Assembly: GCF_019216885.1 (NCBI RefSeq)
Contig: NZ_JAAQRC020000002.1
Span: 248,001 to 312,000, forward strand
Direction: 5' to 3'
DNA: 64,000 nt
Source of the DNA: Methylobacterium sp. SyP6R
GTDB lineage: Bacteria > Pseudomonadota > Alphaproteobacteria > Rhizobiales > Beijerinckiaceae
A model generated the notes under the pieces. The model searched no databases. It was not told the origin of the DNA and worked only from the letters and a program-made list of their open reading frames with translations. Every line of letters begins with the position of its first letter. Within the stretch, counting starts at the first letter, position 1. This document shows positions 18,369 to 27,687 of the stretch, in pieces. The position numbers were made by a program, and so were the translations under genes.

Positions 18369-20467
18369 TGGCGAATCTCGCAGCGGCCCTCGACCCGCGC
18401 AGCATCGCGGTGATCGGGGCCTCGGAGAACCCGGACAAGATCGGCGGGCGGCCGCTCCTCTACCTCTCGCAGTTCGGCTTTCGCGGCGAGGTCATCCCGG
18501 TCAACCCGCGGCGAGAGGAGGTCCAGGGCCTGCGCACGGTGCCGCGCCTCTCCGACCTCCCCCGGGCGCCGGACCTCGCCATCGTGGCGGTCCCGGGCGA
18601 GGCAGCGGTCGCCGCCCTCGACGAATGCGGCGCCATGGGCGTCACGGTCGCCATCATGATGGCGTCCGGCTTCGGCGAGACGGAGTCCCCGGAAGCCAAG
18701 GCGGCCGAGCGCGCCATGGTAGCCCGCGCCCGGGCCCGCGGCATGCGGGTGATCGGCCCCAATTCCCAAGGGCTGGCGAATTTCGGCACCGGGGCGGTGG
18801 CGAGCTTCTCGAGCATGTTCCTGGAGGTCCCGCCGCTGGACGGCCCGGTCGGCATCGTCAGCCAGAGCGGCGCGATGAGCGTCGTGCCCTACGGGCTGCT
18901 GCGCGGGCGCGGCATCGGGGTGCGCCACACCCACGCCACCGGCAACGACGCCGACGTCACCGTCTGCGAACTCGCCGCCGCCGTGGCCGAGGACCGGGCG
19001 CTGAAGCTGCTCCTCCTCTACCTGGAGAGCATCCCGGACCCGCACCACCTCGCGCAGGCCGCGGAGGTCGCCCGCTCGCACGGATTGCCGATCGTCGCGC
19101 TGAAATCCGGCCGCACCGCAGCGGGCCAGGCCGCCGCGCTCTCCCATACCGGCGCGCTCGCCAACGAGGACCGGGTGGTGGACGCCTTCCTCGAGCAGCA
19201 CGGGATCTGGCGCGCGCGCGACACCGCCGATCTCGTCGAGGCGGCGGAACTCTACCTCAAGGGCTGGCGGCCGGAGGGCCGCCGCATGGTGGCGGTCAGC
19301 AATTCGGGCGCGACCTGCGTGATGGCGGCGGATGCCGCCTCGGCCGCCGGCCTCACCCTGGCGCCCCTGAGGGAGGATACGCAAGGAGAGCTACGCACGA
19401 TCCTGCCGAGCTTCGCCTCGGTGCGGAACCCGGTCGACATCACGGCGGCGCTCATGACGAACAGCGCCCTGTTCGGCCAGATCCTGCCGGCGATCGCCCG
19501 CGACCCTTCGGCGGATGCCTTCCTGATCGGCGTGCCGGTGGCGGGCCGGGCCTACGACGTCGACGCCTTCGGCCGCGACACCGCCGCCTTCGCGGCCGCG
19601 ACCGGCAAGCCGGTGGTGATCGTCGCGCCGCAGGACCTCGTCGCAAAACCGTTCCGCGAGCGCGGCCTGCCGGTCTTTACCGGCGAGGGGGCCGCCGTGC
19701 GGGCGCTGCACCAGTTCATCGTCCACCACGAGCGGATGCAGGCGGCGGCCGGTCGCCCGCCTATCGCGGCGGTCGCGCCCGTGTCCCCGCATGCGCCCCG
19801 CCTCCTCGACGAGGCGCGGAGCCTCGCGCGCCTCGCACAGGCCGGGATTCCGGTCGTGCCGCACCGGCTCTGCCGCACGTCCGAGGAGGCGGTCGCGGCG
19901 GCGGCCGCCCTCGGCGGGCTCGTCGCCGTGAAGGGCTGCTCGCCGGACGTGGCGCACAAGAGCGAACTCGGCCTCGTCCATCTGGGCTTGAGCGACGCCG
20001 CCTCCGTCGCAGCGGCCTTCGAGGCCTGCCGCGCAGGTCTCGAGCGGCACGGGAGTGCCTTCGCGGGCGTGATCGTCGCGGCGATGAGGCGCGGGCGGCG
20101 CGAATTGATGCTGGGCGCCCACCGCGACGCCTTCTTCGGACCGGTCGTGGTGGTGGGTGACGGCGGCAAGTACGTCGAGGCGATGCCCGACGTCGCCCTC
20201 CTGCTGCCGCCCTTCGACGAGGACGACGTGCGCCGGGCGATCGGTCGCCTGCGCATCGCGCCGGTGATCGCCGGCATCCGGGGCGAGCCGCCGCTTGCCC
20301 TCGACCGCTACCTGTCCGCCGCGGTCGCGGTCGGCCGGCTGATGATGGACGATCCCCGCATCCTGAGCCTCGACGTGAATCCCATCGTGGTCGGCAGTGC
20401 CCCGGACGACTGCGCGGCACTCGACGCGGTCGTGTTCGAGAGCGGCGAGGAGGGAGGCACGCCATGA
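18368..20467 (+). CDS. Acyl-CoA synthetase, NDP-forming type
   Basis: This 699-residue enzyme fuses the CoA-binding domain (GASENPDKIGG at residues 17-27), the CoA-ligase domain with the probable phosphohistidine His260 in LSHTGAL, and a C-terminal ATP-grasp domain (about 480-699, with VAVKGCSPDVAHKSELG). Family chemistry is acid + CoA + ATP giving acyl-CoA + ADP + phosphate. A GTG directly before the ATG is a possible alternative start. It probably activates the acid brought in by the neighbouring Tct system; the acyl chain is not identifiable. Confidence 0.92.
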   Translation: MANLAAALDPRSIAVIGASENPDKIGGRPLLYLSQFGFRGEVIPVNPRREEVQGLRTVPRLSDLPRAPDLAIVAVPGEAAVAALDECGAMGVTVAIMMASGFGETESPEAKAAERAMVARARARGMRVIGPNSQGLANFGTGAVASFSSMFLEVPPLDGPVGIVSQSGAMSVVPYGLLRGRGIGVRHTHATGNDADVTVCELAAAVAEDRALKLLLLYLESIPDPHHLAQAAEVARSHGLPIVALKSGRTAAGQAAALSHTGALANEDRVVDAFLEQHGIWRARDTADLVEAAELYLKGWRPEGRRMVAVSNSGATCVMAADAASAAGLTLAPLREDTQGELRTILPSFASVRNPVDITAALMTNSALFGQILPAIARDPSADAFLIGVPVAGRAYDVDAFGRDTAAFAAATGKPVVIVAPQDLVAKPFRERGLPVFTGEGAAVRALHQFIVHHERMQAAAGRPPIAAVAPVSPHAPRLLDEARSLARLAQAGIPVVPHRLCRTSEEAVAAAAALGGLVAVKGCSPDVAHKSELGLVHLGLSDAASVAAAFEACRAGLERHGSAFAGVIVAAMRRGRRELMLGAHRDAFFGPVVVVGDGGKYVEAMPDVALLLPPFDEDDVRRAIGRLRIAPVIAGIRGEPPLALDRYLSAAVAVGRLMMDDPRILSLDVNPIVVGSAPDDCAALDAVVFESGEEGGTP

Positions 20468-20504
20468 TCCGACATGAGGAGGGAGACACGCCATGATCCG
20501 ACGC
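20447..20504 (+). promoter_or_regulatory. Duplicated ribosome-binding/start region with 10-codon leader
   Basis: A 29-bp segment holding GAGGAGGGAG, spacer and ATGATCCGAC occurs twice in tandem (20447 and 20476). The first ATG (20464) opens a frame of ten codons whose TGA (20494-20496) overlaps the second ATG (20493), the true start of the next gene. Confidence 0.8.
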
Positions 20505-21470
20505 CGAGACCTCGCCGCCTGCCTCGCCGGTGCCGGCGCCCTTGCGCTGGCGCCGCGGGCCGCCCGCGCCGCCGCCTGGCCGGCGCGGCCCATCGGCGTC
20601 GTGGTACCCTATCCGCCCGGCGGGTCGACCGACATCACCGCCCGGATCGTCGGCGAACGGCTCTCCGTGGCCCTCGGCCAGCCCCTCGTGATCGACAACC
20701 GGTCGGGAGCGGGCGGCAACCTCGGCATGGATGTCGTCGCCCGCGCCGTGCCTGACGGCTACACGCTCGGCGTCGCCACGACGGCGCACGCCATCAACAT
20801 GACGCTGTTCCGCAAGCTCAACTACGACACGCTCAAGAGCTTCGCCCCCGTCGCACTCCTCACGGAAAATCCCCTCGTCCTGGTGGTGCCGGAGGCGGCG
20901 CCATGGCGCGACGTGCGCGCCCTCGTCGCGGCGGCCAAGGAGAAGCCTGGCGCCCTCAACTACGCCTCGTCGGGCGTCGGCCAGTCGACCCATCTCGCAG
21001 CCGAGCTCTTCGCGTCGATGGCGGGGGTCAAGCTCACCCACATCCCCTATCGGGGCAGCGCGCCCGCGATCACCGACGTGATCGCAGGACGGGTCGATCT
21101 GATGTTCGACACCACCCAGTCCGTGCTCTCGCACGTGGAGGGCGGACGGGTGCGGGCGCTCGGCATCACCTCGGCGGAGCGGCTGCCGCGGGCCAAGGAC
21201 ATCCCGACGATCCGCGAGACGGCCTTGCCCGACTACGTCGCCATTGCGTGGAACGGGCTGGTGGCGCCCAAGGGCACCCCCTCCGACACCATCCAGCGCA
21301 TCCACGCCGAGACCGTCCGGGCCTTGCAGGAGCCGGGGATCGTCGCGAAGTTCGAAGCACTCGGGGCGACATCCCGCCCGCTCTCGACCGAGGCGTTCGG
21401 CGCCTTCATGGCCGACGAGATCGCCAAGTGGGGCGCCGTCGTGAAGCAATCCGGAGCGACGCTCGACTGA
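20493..21470 (+). CDS. Bug-family (TctC) solute receptor
   Basis: This 325-residue protein has a twin-arginine-like basic start (MIRRRDLAACLAG), a hydrophobic stretch ending near RAARA, and the Bug pattern VVVPYPPGGSTDITARI with NRSGAGGNLG and HIPYRGSAPA. No tctA/tctB genes follow, so it is an orphan receptor that may use the TctAB pair at 11.7-13.7 kb. It is paralogous to the tctC product at 15.6 kb. Confidence 0.92.
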   Translation: MIRRRDLAACLAGAGALALAPRAARAAAWPARPIGVVVPYPPGGSTDITARIVGERLSVALGQPLVIDNRSGAGGNLGMDVVARAVPDGYTLGVATTAHAINMTLFRKLNYDTLKSFAPVALLTENPLVLVVPEAAPWRDVRALVAAAKEKPGALNYASSGVGQSTHLAAELFASMAGVKLTHIPYRGSAPAITDVIAGRVDLMFDTTQSVLSHVEGGRVRALGITSAERLPRAKDIPTIRETALPDYVAIAWNGLVAPKGTPSDTIQRIHAETVRALQEPGIVAKFEALGATSRPLSTEAFGAFMADEIAKWGAVVKQSGATLD

Positions 21471-21562
21471 AAAAAACGTTTTCCGGCAATGCCAGAGGCT
21501 TGGTAAGACAAGTTGCACAGCATCTTGGGCATTGATTCTTTCCCGGTTTCTCGGACACCTCC

Positions 21563-21672
21563 GATACGAGTTCCGGAAAATTCCTTCCGGAACGCGTATC
21601 ACGAGCCCGCGCGGCGCCTGAGCGACGCTGAAATCCGCATTGCGAAGCAATCCGTGGGAATTCGTATGATAC
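21563..21672. repeat. Family-1 palindromic element, copy B
   Basis: GATACG and TTCCGGAA pair with TTCCGGAA and CGTATC (21563-21600). The spacer AGCCCGCGCGGCGCCTGAGC follows, and then a second palindrome whose core is ATTGC-GAA-GCAAT. Relative to ATCGC-GAA-GCGAT in copy A, this core has a compensating base-pair change, so the hairpin itself appears conserved. Confidence 0.75.
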
Positions 21673-21838
21673 GCTCATCGCGGACGGGGGAGGTGTTCGA
21701 CGACGAGGATCCGACGCTGATTCACAGGGCGCAACGCTGACCCTCTGCCTGGCGTCCCGCGCCGTCTTACCGCCTCCGGAAGGCCGCCACGCGGGCGATC
21801 GGCGGACGAGCGGCGACTGTGCGCTTTCATTTCGCCCA

Positions 21839-22285
21839 GTGAACGATATTCTCACGTGTGAATGGCGACGAGCGTGCGGGGCGATCCCGGGTGGGGGACG
21901 GCGGAAAGCGGGTGACATGAACCGAGCGGAGGAGCGGAGCTGGGCGATGAAGGTCGGTCGTGGGGGCGTCACGCAACCCGTGGCGATCGCGCGGGCGCTC
22001 GCGGCCGCCCTGCGGGCTGAAAGCGTCGAGGCGATCTTCCGCGCTGCGTCGGCCAGCCCCTCTTCCGCCATCGACGATGTGCGCACACGTGTCGGCGAGG
22101 GCTTCGGCTCGGTCGCGCGCGATACCCGGTTCCATCGGTTCGGGCTCCTCGACGTGGCGCCGCCTCCCCCCGACCGGTCGGACGGCGCGAAGCTCCAGCC
22201 GGGGGTGCCGCGGATCGCGACGCGGTCCGAGGCAGAAGCGAGTGTCCGTCACGCCGTCCCGGACCGCCGCAGGAGCGCCCGATGA
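21839..22285 (+). CDS. Hypothetical protein, uncertain
   Basis: A 148-codon frame ends in a TGA that overlaps the ATG of the hydratase gene (ATGA). Its second half has strong GC3 bias, both of which suggest coding. The first 25 codons look poor, and a later start (ATG at 21917 or 21947) is possible. The peptide matches no family I recognise, and the antisense frame is also open, so this remains doubtful. The 21471-21838 gap before it holds only family-1 copy B. Confidence 0.35.
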   Translation: MNDILTCEWRRACGAIPGGGRRKAGDMNRAEERSWAMKVGRGGVTQPVAIARALAAALRAESVEAIFRAASASPSSAIDDVRTRVGEGFGSVARDTRFHRFGLLDVAPPPPDRSDGAKLQPGVPRIATRSEAEASVRHAVPDRRRSAR

Positions 22286-23112
22286 GCCAGACGGTCGATG
22301 CGGATGGGGAGACGTGGACGGACGACATCGCCACGCCGGGCCTCCTGTGCCGGATCGCGGCCCTGCTCGACCGCGACGGGCGTGAGGTCGCGCGGCGTAC
22401 CGTCCTTCCCCGTGGCTGGCACATCGGGCTTTTTCCCACCGGCCTGGCGCAATCGGAACTGCGGCCGGACGGCTATGCAGGGCCGGGGGTGCCGCTCCCG
22501 GATCTCGGCCTGCCCCGGGTCATGCTGGGCGGACGCCGGGCGGCCTACACGGGCGACATTCCCCTCGGCGCAAGGGTCGGGCGGCGGACCGAAATCGAGA
22601 GCGTCGCGGAGAAGACCGGCCGCAGCGGCCGGATCGCCGTCGTGGCGGTTCTCAATGTGCTCAGCGTCGGCGGGCGCGAGGTCGTCGCGGAGCACGAGGA
22701 TTACGTCCTGCGCGAGGCGGCCCCGTCCGGCACGGACCCTGCCGCCTCGCCGCAGGACGGTCCCCCGCGGCCGTTCGACGTCGCGCGCATCCTGACACCC
22801 GACGAGACGTTGCTGTTTCGCTTCAGCGCCCTCACCTTCAATGCTCATCGCATCCATTACGACGCGCCCTACGCCACGGGCCGCGAGGGCTACCCGGCCC
22901 TCGTGGTCAACGGCGCCCTCACGGCGCTGCTCGTCCTGGAACTCGTCCGGGCGACCGCCGGACGGGAGCCCGCCGCCTTCGGCTACCGTACGCTCAGGCC
23001 GCTCTATTGCGGGCGTGCGATGCACCTGAAGGCGCGGCGTGGAGCAGACGAATGGCGAGCCTGGGCCGAGGACGAGGCCGGGGCGGTCGCGCTCGAGGCG
23101 ACCTTCCGGTGA
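22282..23112 (+). CDS. FAS1-like dehydratase / mesaconyl-C4-CoA hydratase-like protein
   Basis: This 276-residue double hot-dog protein resembles Htd2/mesaconyl-C4-CoA hydratase proteins. The N-terminal half holds RVMLGGRR and LGARVGRRTEIESV. The C-terminal half has the hydratase motif FNAHRIHYDAPYA (Asn187, His192, Asp194) followed by GYPALVVNGAL. It should reversibly add water to an enoyl-CoA. Its stop overlaps the GTG of the CoA transferase (GTGA), so the two steps are coupled. Confidence 0.88.
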   Translation: MSQTVDADGETWTDDIATPGLLCRIAALLDRDGREVARRTVLPRGWHIGLFPTGLAQSELRPDGYAGPGVPLPDLGLPRVMLGGRRAAYTGDIPLGARVGRRTEIESVAEKTGRSGRIAVVAVLNVLSVGGREVVAEHEDYVLREAAPSGTDPAASPQDGPPRPFDVARILTPDETLLFRFSALTFNAHRIHYDAPYATGREGYPALVVNGALTALLVLELVRATAGREPAAFGYRTLRPLYCGRAMHLKARRGADEWRAWAEDEAGAVALEATFR

Positions 23113-24332
23113 GCGAGCCCTCCCCCGCCGCCCGGCCGCTCGCCGGCATCCGGGTCATCGACCTCACGAGCGTCGTGGTCGGCCCGGCCTGCACGCTGCG
23201 GCTCGCCGATTTCGGTGCCGAGGTGATCAAGATCGAGCCTCCCGGCGGCGACATGCTGCGCTGCCTGGGCGGACCCTCGCCCGGGGGGCGCCACGCCGGC
23301 TCGTACCTCCACCTGAACCGGGGCAAGCGCGCGCTCGGCCTCGACCTCAAGATGCCGGCCGCCCGCGCGGTGCTGGAGCGCCTGATCGCGGGAAGCGACA
23401 TCCTCGTCGCCAACATGCGCCCGGAGGCGCTGGCCCGGCTCGGCCTCGACGCGGAAGGCCTCCGTGGCAGGTTTCCTCGGCTCGTTCACTGCACGATCAC
23501 CGGCTTCGGCCCCGGCGGGCCCTATCGCGGTCGCCCGGCCTATGACAGCGTGGTCCAGGGCGTGTCGGGCATCGCCGGCCTGGCCGAGCGGCGCGACGGC
23601 CGCCCGCTCTACGCGCCGTTGCTTCTGGCCGATCACGTCACCGGCGAGATCGCCGCCTCGGCGATCCTCGCCGCCCTCTTCGCCCGCGAGCGGACGGGCG
23701 CGGGTGCGACGCTCGAAGTGCCGATGCACGAGACCATGGCGGCCTTCGTGCTCCACGAGCATCTCGGCCCGCGGACCTTCGTTCCGCCGCTCGGCCGGGC
23801 CGGCGACGCCCGCGTGCTCAATCCGGAGAACCGGCCCCTCCCCACGGCGGATGGCTGGATCAGCCTGACGGCCAATTCCGACGCGCAGGTCCACGCCTTC
23901 CTGCGAGCGGTCGGGCGGGCCGACATGATCGACGACCCGCGGCTCGCCACCGTCGCCGACCGGTTCCGCAACGTCGACCTGTGGTTCCGCATCCGCTCCG
24001 AGGCTCTGGCGGCGCGCACGACCGCCGAGTGGCTCGCGGTCTTCTCTCGGGCCGACGTGCCGGCCATGCCCTGCCACACGCTCGAAACGCTGGAGCGTGA
24101 TCCCCACCTCGCTGCGGTCGGACTGATCGGCACGGATGCGCACCCGACCGAGGGCACGGTGCGCACCATCCGGCCGACGATCCTGCATGACGGCGCGCCG
24201 GCCGCCGCCGGCCGACCGGCGCCGCCGCCGGGCTACGACACCCGTGCCGTGCTTCACGGGCTCGGCCTGAGCGAGGCGGAGACCGACGTGCTGATCGCCA
24301 CCGGGGCCGCGTTCGAGACTGGGACCGGCTGA
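23109..24332 (+). CDS. Class III CoA transferase (CaiB/BaiF type)
   Basis: This 407-residue enzyme has RVIDLTSVVVGPACTLRLAD at the N-terminus, the HLNRGKRALGLDL segment and NMRPEALARLGL. The probable acyl-accepting aspartate is Asp175 in LADHVTGE. Start is GTG at 23109, overlapping the hydratase stop. These enzymes move CoA between organic acids; pairing with a mesaconyl-type hydratase suggests a branched or dicarboxylic acyl-CoA substrate. Confidence 0.92.
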   Translation: MSEPSPAARPLAGIRVIDLTSVVVGPACTLRLADFGAEVIKIEPPGGDMLRCLGGPSPGGRHAGSYLHLNRGKRALGLDLKMPAARAVLERLIAGSDILVANMRPEALARLGLDAEGLRGRFPRLVHCTITGFGPGGPYRGRPAYDSVVQGVSGIAGLAERRDGRPLYAPLLLADHVTGEIAASAILAALFARERTGAGATLEVPMHETMAAFVLHEHLGPRTFVPPLGRAGDARVLNPENRPLPTADGWISLTANSDAQVHAFLRAVGRADMIDDPRLATVADRFRNVDLWFRIRSEALAARTTAEWLAVFSRADVPAMPCHTLETLERDPHLAAVGLIGTDAHPTEGTVRTIRPTILHDGAPAAAGRPAPPPGYDTRAVLHGLGLSEAETDVLIATGAAFETGTG

Positions 24333-24394
24333 ACACGCCACGGCCCGACGGCGAACACGCCGCGGGCCTCGACCTTCAGGGAGGAGACACCACG

Positions 24395-25630
24395 ATGACA
24401 GGGATACGATGGAAGGGCCTGCGTCGAGGGCTCACGGCCGCGTGCCTCGCAGCCGGCCTCGCCCTCCCGGCACGGGCCGCCGACCAGGGCCCGGTCAAGA
24501 TCGGGGTCCTCGTCGATCTGGAGGGCACCTACGCCGATATCGGGGGCCTGGGCGCCGTCGAGGCGGTGAGGATGGCGGTCGAGGATGTCGGCGGCGGCGT
24601 GCTTGGTCGGCCCGTCGAGGTGGTCTCGGCCGGCGGGCAGAACAAGGCGGACGTCGCCGCCAACATCGCCCGGCAATGGTACGACTCAGGCGTCGACGTC
24701 ATTACCGACCTGCCCTCCTCCGCGATGGCCCTCGCGGTGATGAACCTCGCCAACGAGAAGAAGAAGATCGCCCTCGTCACCAGCGCCGGCTCCTCCGACA
24801 TCACCGGCAAGTTCTGTTCGCCCTATACGGCGCATTGGACCTGGGACACCTATGCCATGGCCAAGGGCACCGGCTCGAGCGTGGTGCGCCAAGGCGGCAC
24901 CGACTGGTACTTCCTCACCGCCGACTACGTATTCGGCCAAGCGCTGGAGCGCGATACCGCCGCGGTGGTGAAGGCGAGCGGCGGGCGCGTCCTCGGCGCG
25001 GTGCGCGCGCCCCTCAACACGCAGGACTTCTCCTCCTTCCTGCTCCAGGCACAGGCCTCGAAGGCGAAGATCCTGGGTCTCGCCAATGGCGGCACCGACA
25101 CGACGAACGCGATCAAGCAGGCGCGGGAATTCGGCCTCACCGATTCGATGCAGCTCGTCGCGCTGATCGCCTTCCTGAGCGACGTCCACTCCCTCGGCCT
25201 CAAGGTGGCGCAGGGCCTGCTGCTGACGGAAGCCTTCTACTGGGATCAGGACGAGGCGACGCGGGCGTGGTCGCGCCGGTTCTTCGCCCGGATGAAGCGC
25301 ATGCCGAGCATGACCCAGGCCGGCGCCTATAGCGGCGCGCTGCACTACCTGAAGGCCGTGAAGGCGGTCGGCAGCAAGGACCCGGATGCCGTGATGGCGC
25401 AGATGCGCCGCACGCCGATCGAGGACTTCATGACCCATGGCGGGACGTTGCGCGCCGACGGGCGTGTGATCCGCGACATGTACCTCTTCCAGGCCAAGAC
25501 CCCGGCGGAATCGACGGGCGAGTGGGACCTCTACAAGCTCGTACGCCGCATCCCCGGCGACGAGGCGTTCCGCCCACTCGCCGAGGGCGGCTGCCCGCTG
25601 GTGCGCACGGCGAAGGAGACGCAGCCTTGA
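24395..25630 (+). CDS. Orphan Liv-type substrate-binding protein
   Basis: This 411-residue periplasmic receptor has a signal peptide ending near PARAA (residue about 29), then VKIGVLVDLEGTYADIGG. GGGAGGAG precedes the ATG. It is clearly paralogous to the receptor at 28.9-30.2 kb (shared TSAGSSDITGK...CSP and FSSFLLQAQ) and more distant from the one at 10.4 kb. No permease or ATPase is adjacent, so it may feed the LivHMGF complex at 7-10 kb or serve as a sensor. Its stop overlaps the TTG start of the dehydrogenase. Confidence 0.88.
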   Translation: MTGIRWKGLRRGLTAACLAAGLALPARAADQGPVKIGVLVDLEGTYADIGGLGAVEAVRMAVEDVGGGVLGRPVEVVSAGGQNKADVAANIARQWYDSGVDVITDLPSSAMALAVMNLANEKKKIALVTSAGSSDITGKFCSPYTAHWTWDTYAMAKGTGSSVVRQGGTDWYFLTADYVFGQALERDTAAVVKASGGRVLGAVRAPLNTQDFSSFLLQAQASKAKILGLANGGTDTTNAIKQAREFGLTDSMQLVALIAFLSDVHSLGLKVAQGLLLTEAFYWDQDEATRAWSRRFFARMKRMPSMTQAGAYSGALHYLKAVKAVGSKDPDAVMAQMRRTPIEDFMTHGGTLRADGRVIRDMYLFQAKTPAESTGEWDLYKLVRRIPGDEAFRPLAEGGCPLVRTAKETQP

Positions 25631-26682
25631 AGCGCTTTGCCGTCACCGAATTCGGCCGCCCGCTCTGTACACTGGTCGAGGACGATCCCGTCCCGCAGGG
25701 CAGCGAGGTGATGCTCGACCTGGAGCGCTGCGGCGTCTGCCACACCGATCTGCATCTGCGCGAGGGCCATTACGACCTTGGCGGCGGGCGGCGCCTGAGC
25801 CTCGCCGAGCGCGGGGTGAAACCGCCCGTGACCCTCGGCCACGAGATCCTCGGCCGCATCGCCGCGGCGGGACCCGAGGCGGGCACCGTCGGGATCGGCC
25901 GGCGGGTCCTCGTCTTCCCGTGGATCGGCTGCGGCAGCTGCCACCGCTGCCTCTCCGGCGAGGAGAACCTGTGCGCCGCCGGGCGCTGCCTCGGCGTGCA
26001 CCGGCCGGGCGGCTTCGCCGAGAAGGTCGTGGTCCCCCATCCCCGTTACCTGATCGACGTCGAGGACCTCGAGCCCTCCTCCGCCGCGACACTCGCCTGT
26101 TCGGGGCTGACCGCCTTCTCCGCCCTGCGCAAGGTCGGTGTCGATCCCGCGCGGGACTGGTTGCTGCTGATCGGCGCCGGCGGCCTCGGGCAGAGCGCCC
26201 TGCGCCTCGCGCGGGCGCTCGGCCACACCCGCATCGCGGTTGCCGACACGGCGCCCGGCAAGCGTGCACGGTCCTTGTCGCTCGGCGCCGACCTGGTCCT
26301 CGACCCTGTCGATCCCGGCGCACGCACGGCCCTCCTCGGCCTCGAGAACGGGCTTGCGGCAGCGATCGATTTCGTCGGCAATGCCGAGACGGCGCGCTTC
26401 GCCATCGATACCTTGCGGCGGGGCGGACGCTCGATCACGGTCGGCATGTTCGGCGGCGAGATCTCGCTGCCGCTGCCGCTCCTGCCGTTGCGCGCCCTGA
26501 CGCTGACGGGCTCCTATGTCGGTAATCTTGGCGAGTTGCGCGACCTCGTCGACCTCGTGCGGAGGCACGGCCTGACCCTCGTCGAAACCGAGACGATCCC
26601 CCTCGATCAGGCAGAGGCCGCGATGCGGCGTCTCGAGGCCGGATCGGTTGCCGGACGTCTCGTCTTGTCAAACAAGATCTGA
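25627..26682 (+). CDS. Zinc-dependent alcohol dehydrogenase (MDR family)
   Basis: This 351-residue enzyme starts at TTG 25627, overlapping the receptor stop (TTGA). Catalytic zinc ligands are visible in CGVCHTDLH (Cys38) and LGHE, structural zinc ligands in GCGSCHRCLSGEENLC, and the nucleotide-binding glycines in LLIGAGGLGQSALRLA. It should oxidise an alcohol or reduce an aldehyde with NAD(P). It closes the rightward operon and may handle the aldehyde released by the putative retro-aldolase. Confidence 0.92.
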   Translation: MKRFAVTEFGRPLCTLVEDDPVPQGSEVMLDLERCGVCHTDLHLREGHYDLGGGRRLSLAERGVKPPVTLGHEILGRIAAAGPEAGTVGIGRRVLVFPWIGCGSCHRCLSGEENLCAAGRCLGVHRPGGFAEKVVVPHPRYLIDVEDLEPSSAATLACSGLTAFSALRKVGVDPARDWLLLIGAGGLGQSALRLARALGHTRIAVADTAPGKRARSLSLGADLVLDPVDPGARTALLGLENGLAAAIDFVGNAETARFAIDTLRRGGRSITVGMFGGEISLPLPLLPLRALTLTGSYVGNLGELRDLVDLVRRHGLTLVETETIPLDQAEAAMRRLEAGSVAGRLVLSNKI

Positions 26683-26807
26683 TTCGATCGTCGATTGCGA
26701 CGGCAGCGGATTCTTGCCCTGAGCGATTGCAAGTCGTCGTCATATAGGGCGACGGCATAGAAAGGATGCCTGTAATACCAACGATCGTTGAGGCAGTGTA
26801 TCGTTAC

Positions 26808-26866
26808 GATTTCCTCATATCCCACGGTTTTTGACCGATCGTTTCGCGATGCGGAAATCATATGGG
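26808..26866. repeat. Family-1 palindromic element, partial copy D
   Basis: GATTTCC at 26808 pairs with GGAAATC at 26853, and the core GATCGTTTCGCGATGCGGAAA closely follows the second hairpin of copy C at 62.2 kb. The first hairpin and spacer are missing. The rest of the 26683-26910 gap, between converging genes, shows nothing else. Confidence 0.55.
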
Positions 26867-26910
26867 TCTCGGGTCGACGTCGACACGAGGTCGGCACTTC
26901 GTCAGGCTGT

Positions 26911-27687
26911 TCAGATGAGCGACGCATCGCCGGCATCACCGTAGGCGCTCCAGCCGCCATCGACACTCAGGACTGCGCCGGTCACGTACGACGCCGCCGG
27001 AGAGCACAGGAACCATGCCGCCTCGGCGATCTCGGCCGGATCGGCGAGGCGGCCGAGGGGGATCCGCCGTTCCAGCCGCCCGCGGTCGATGCGGCTCGCC
27101 TCGACCAGCCTGGCGACCAGCGCAGTGCCGACATAGCCCGGCGCGATGGCATTGACGCGGATGCCCGCCCCGGCCCATTCGCAGGCCATGCTCCTGGTCA
27201 TCGCGACGATGCCGGCCTTCGCCGCCCCGTAGGCGTTGCGCCGCGGCAGGCCGGTCAGCCCGGCGATCGAGCTCACGTTCAGGATGGCACCGCCCTGCCC
27301 TTCCATCACGCGGGCCGCTTCCCGCGACGCCACGAACGTGCCGTCGAGGTGGACGCGCAGGATCCTGTCGAAGGACGCGAGGTCCTGCTCCAGGGTCGGC
27401 TTGTGGCTGTCACCGATGCCTGCGTTGTTCACCAGGATGTCGAGCCCGCCCAGGCGCGAGACGGTCTCCTCGACCATCGCGATCGCCGAGGCCTCGTCGG
27501 CGACGTCGGCCCCCACCGCCAGATGATGGGCTCCGAGTTCCGCCGCTCGCGCAGCGGCACGGTCGCGGTCGAGATCGGCCAGGGCGACCCGGCAGCCGGC
27601 CGCGGCGAAGCGCCGGGCCATCGCCCAGCCGATGCCGTCCGCGGCTCCCGTGATCAGGGCAATGGGTGTGCGGATGGCCTGGGTCAT
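26911..27687 (-). CDS. SDR-family oxidoreductase
   Basis: This 258-residue classical short-chain dehydrogenase has the cofactor motif TGAADGIGWAMA, NNAGIG, and the catalytic Ser-Tyr-Lys set in NVSSIAGLTG and YGAAK. The C-terminus YVTGAVLSVDGGWSAYG is typical. Acidic aspartate in VALADLDR after strand two suggests NAD preference. It overlaps the preceding SDR gene by ATGA. The substrate is unknown. Confidence 0.92.
   Translation of the reverse strand: MTQAIRTPIALITGAADGIGWAMARRFAAAGCRVALADLDRDRAAARAAELGAHHLAVGADVADEASAIAMVEETVSRLGGLDILVNNAGIGDSHKPTLEQDLASFDRILRVHLDGTFVASREAARVMEGQGGAILNVSSIAGLTGLPRRNAYGAAKAGIVAMTRSMACEWAGAGIRVNAIAPGYVGTALVARLVEASRIDRGRLERRIPLGRLADPAEIAEAAWFLCSPAASYVTGAVLSVDGGWSAYGDAGDASLI

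Noticed and set aside
21406..22086. Leftward 226-codon frame in the gap before the hydratase gene
   Set aside because: It overlaps the end of the Bug receptor gene and a palindromic repeat and lacks any domain; the plus-strand frame ending in ATGA is the better candidate, although weak.
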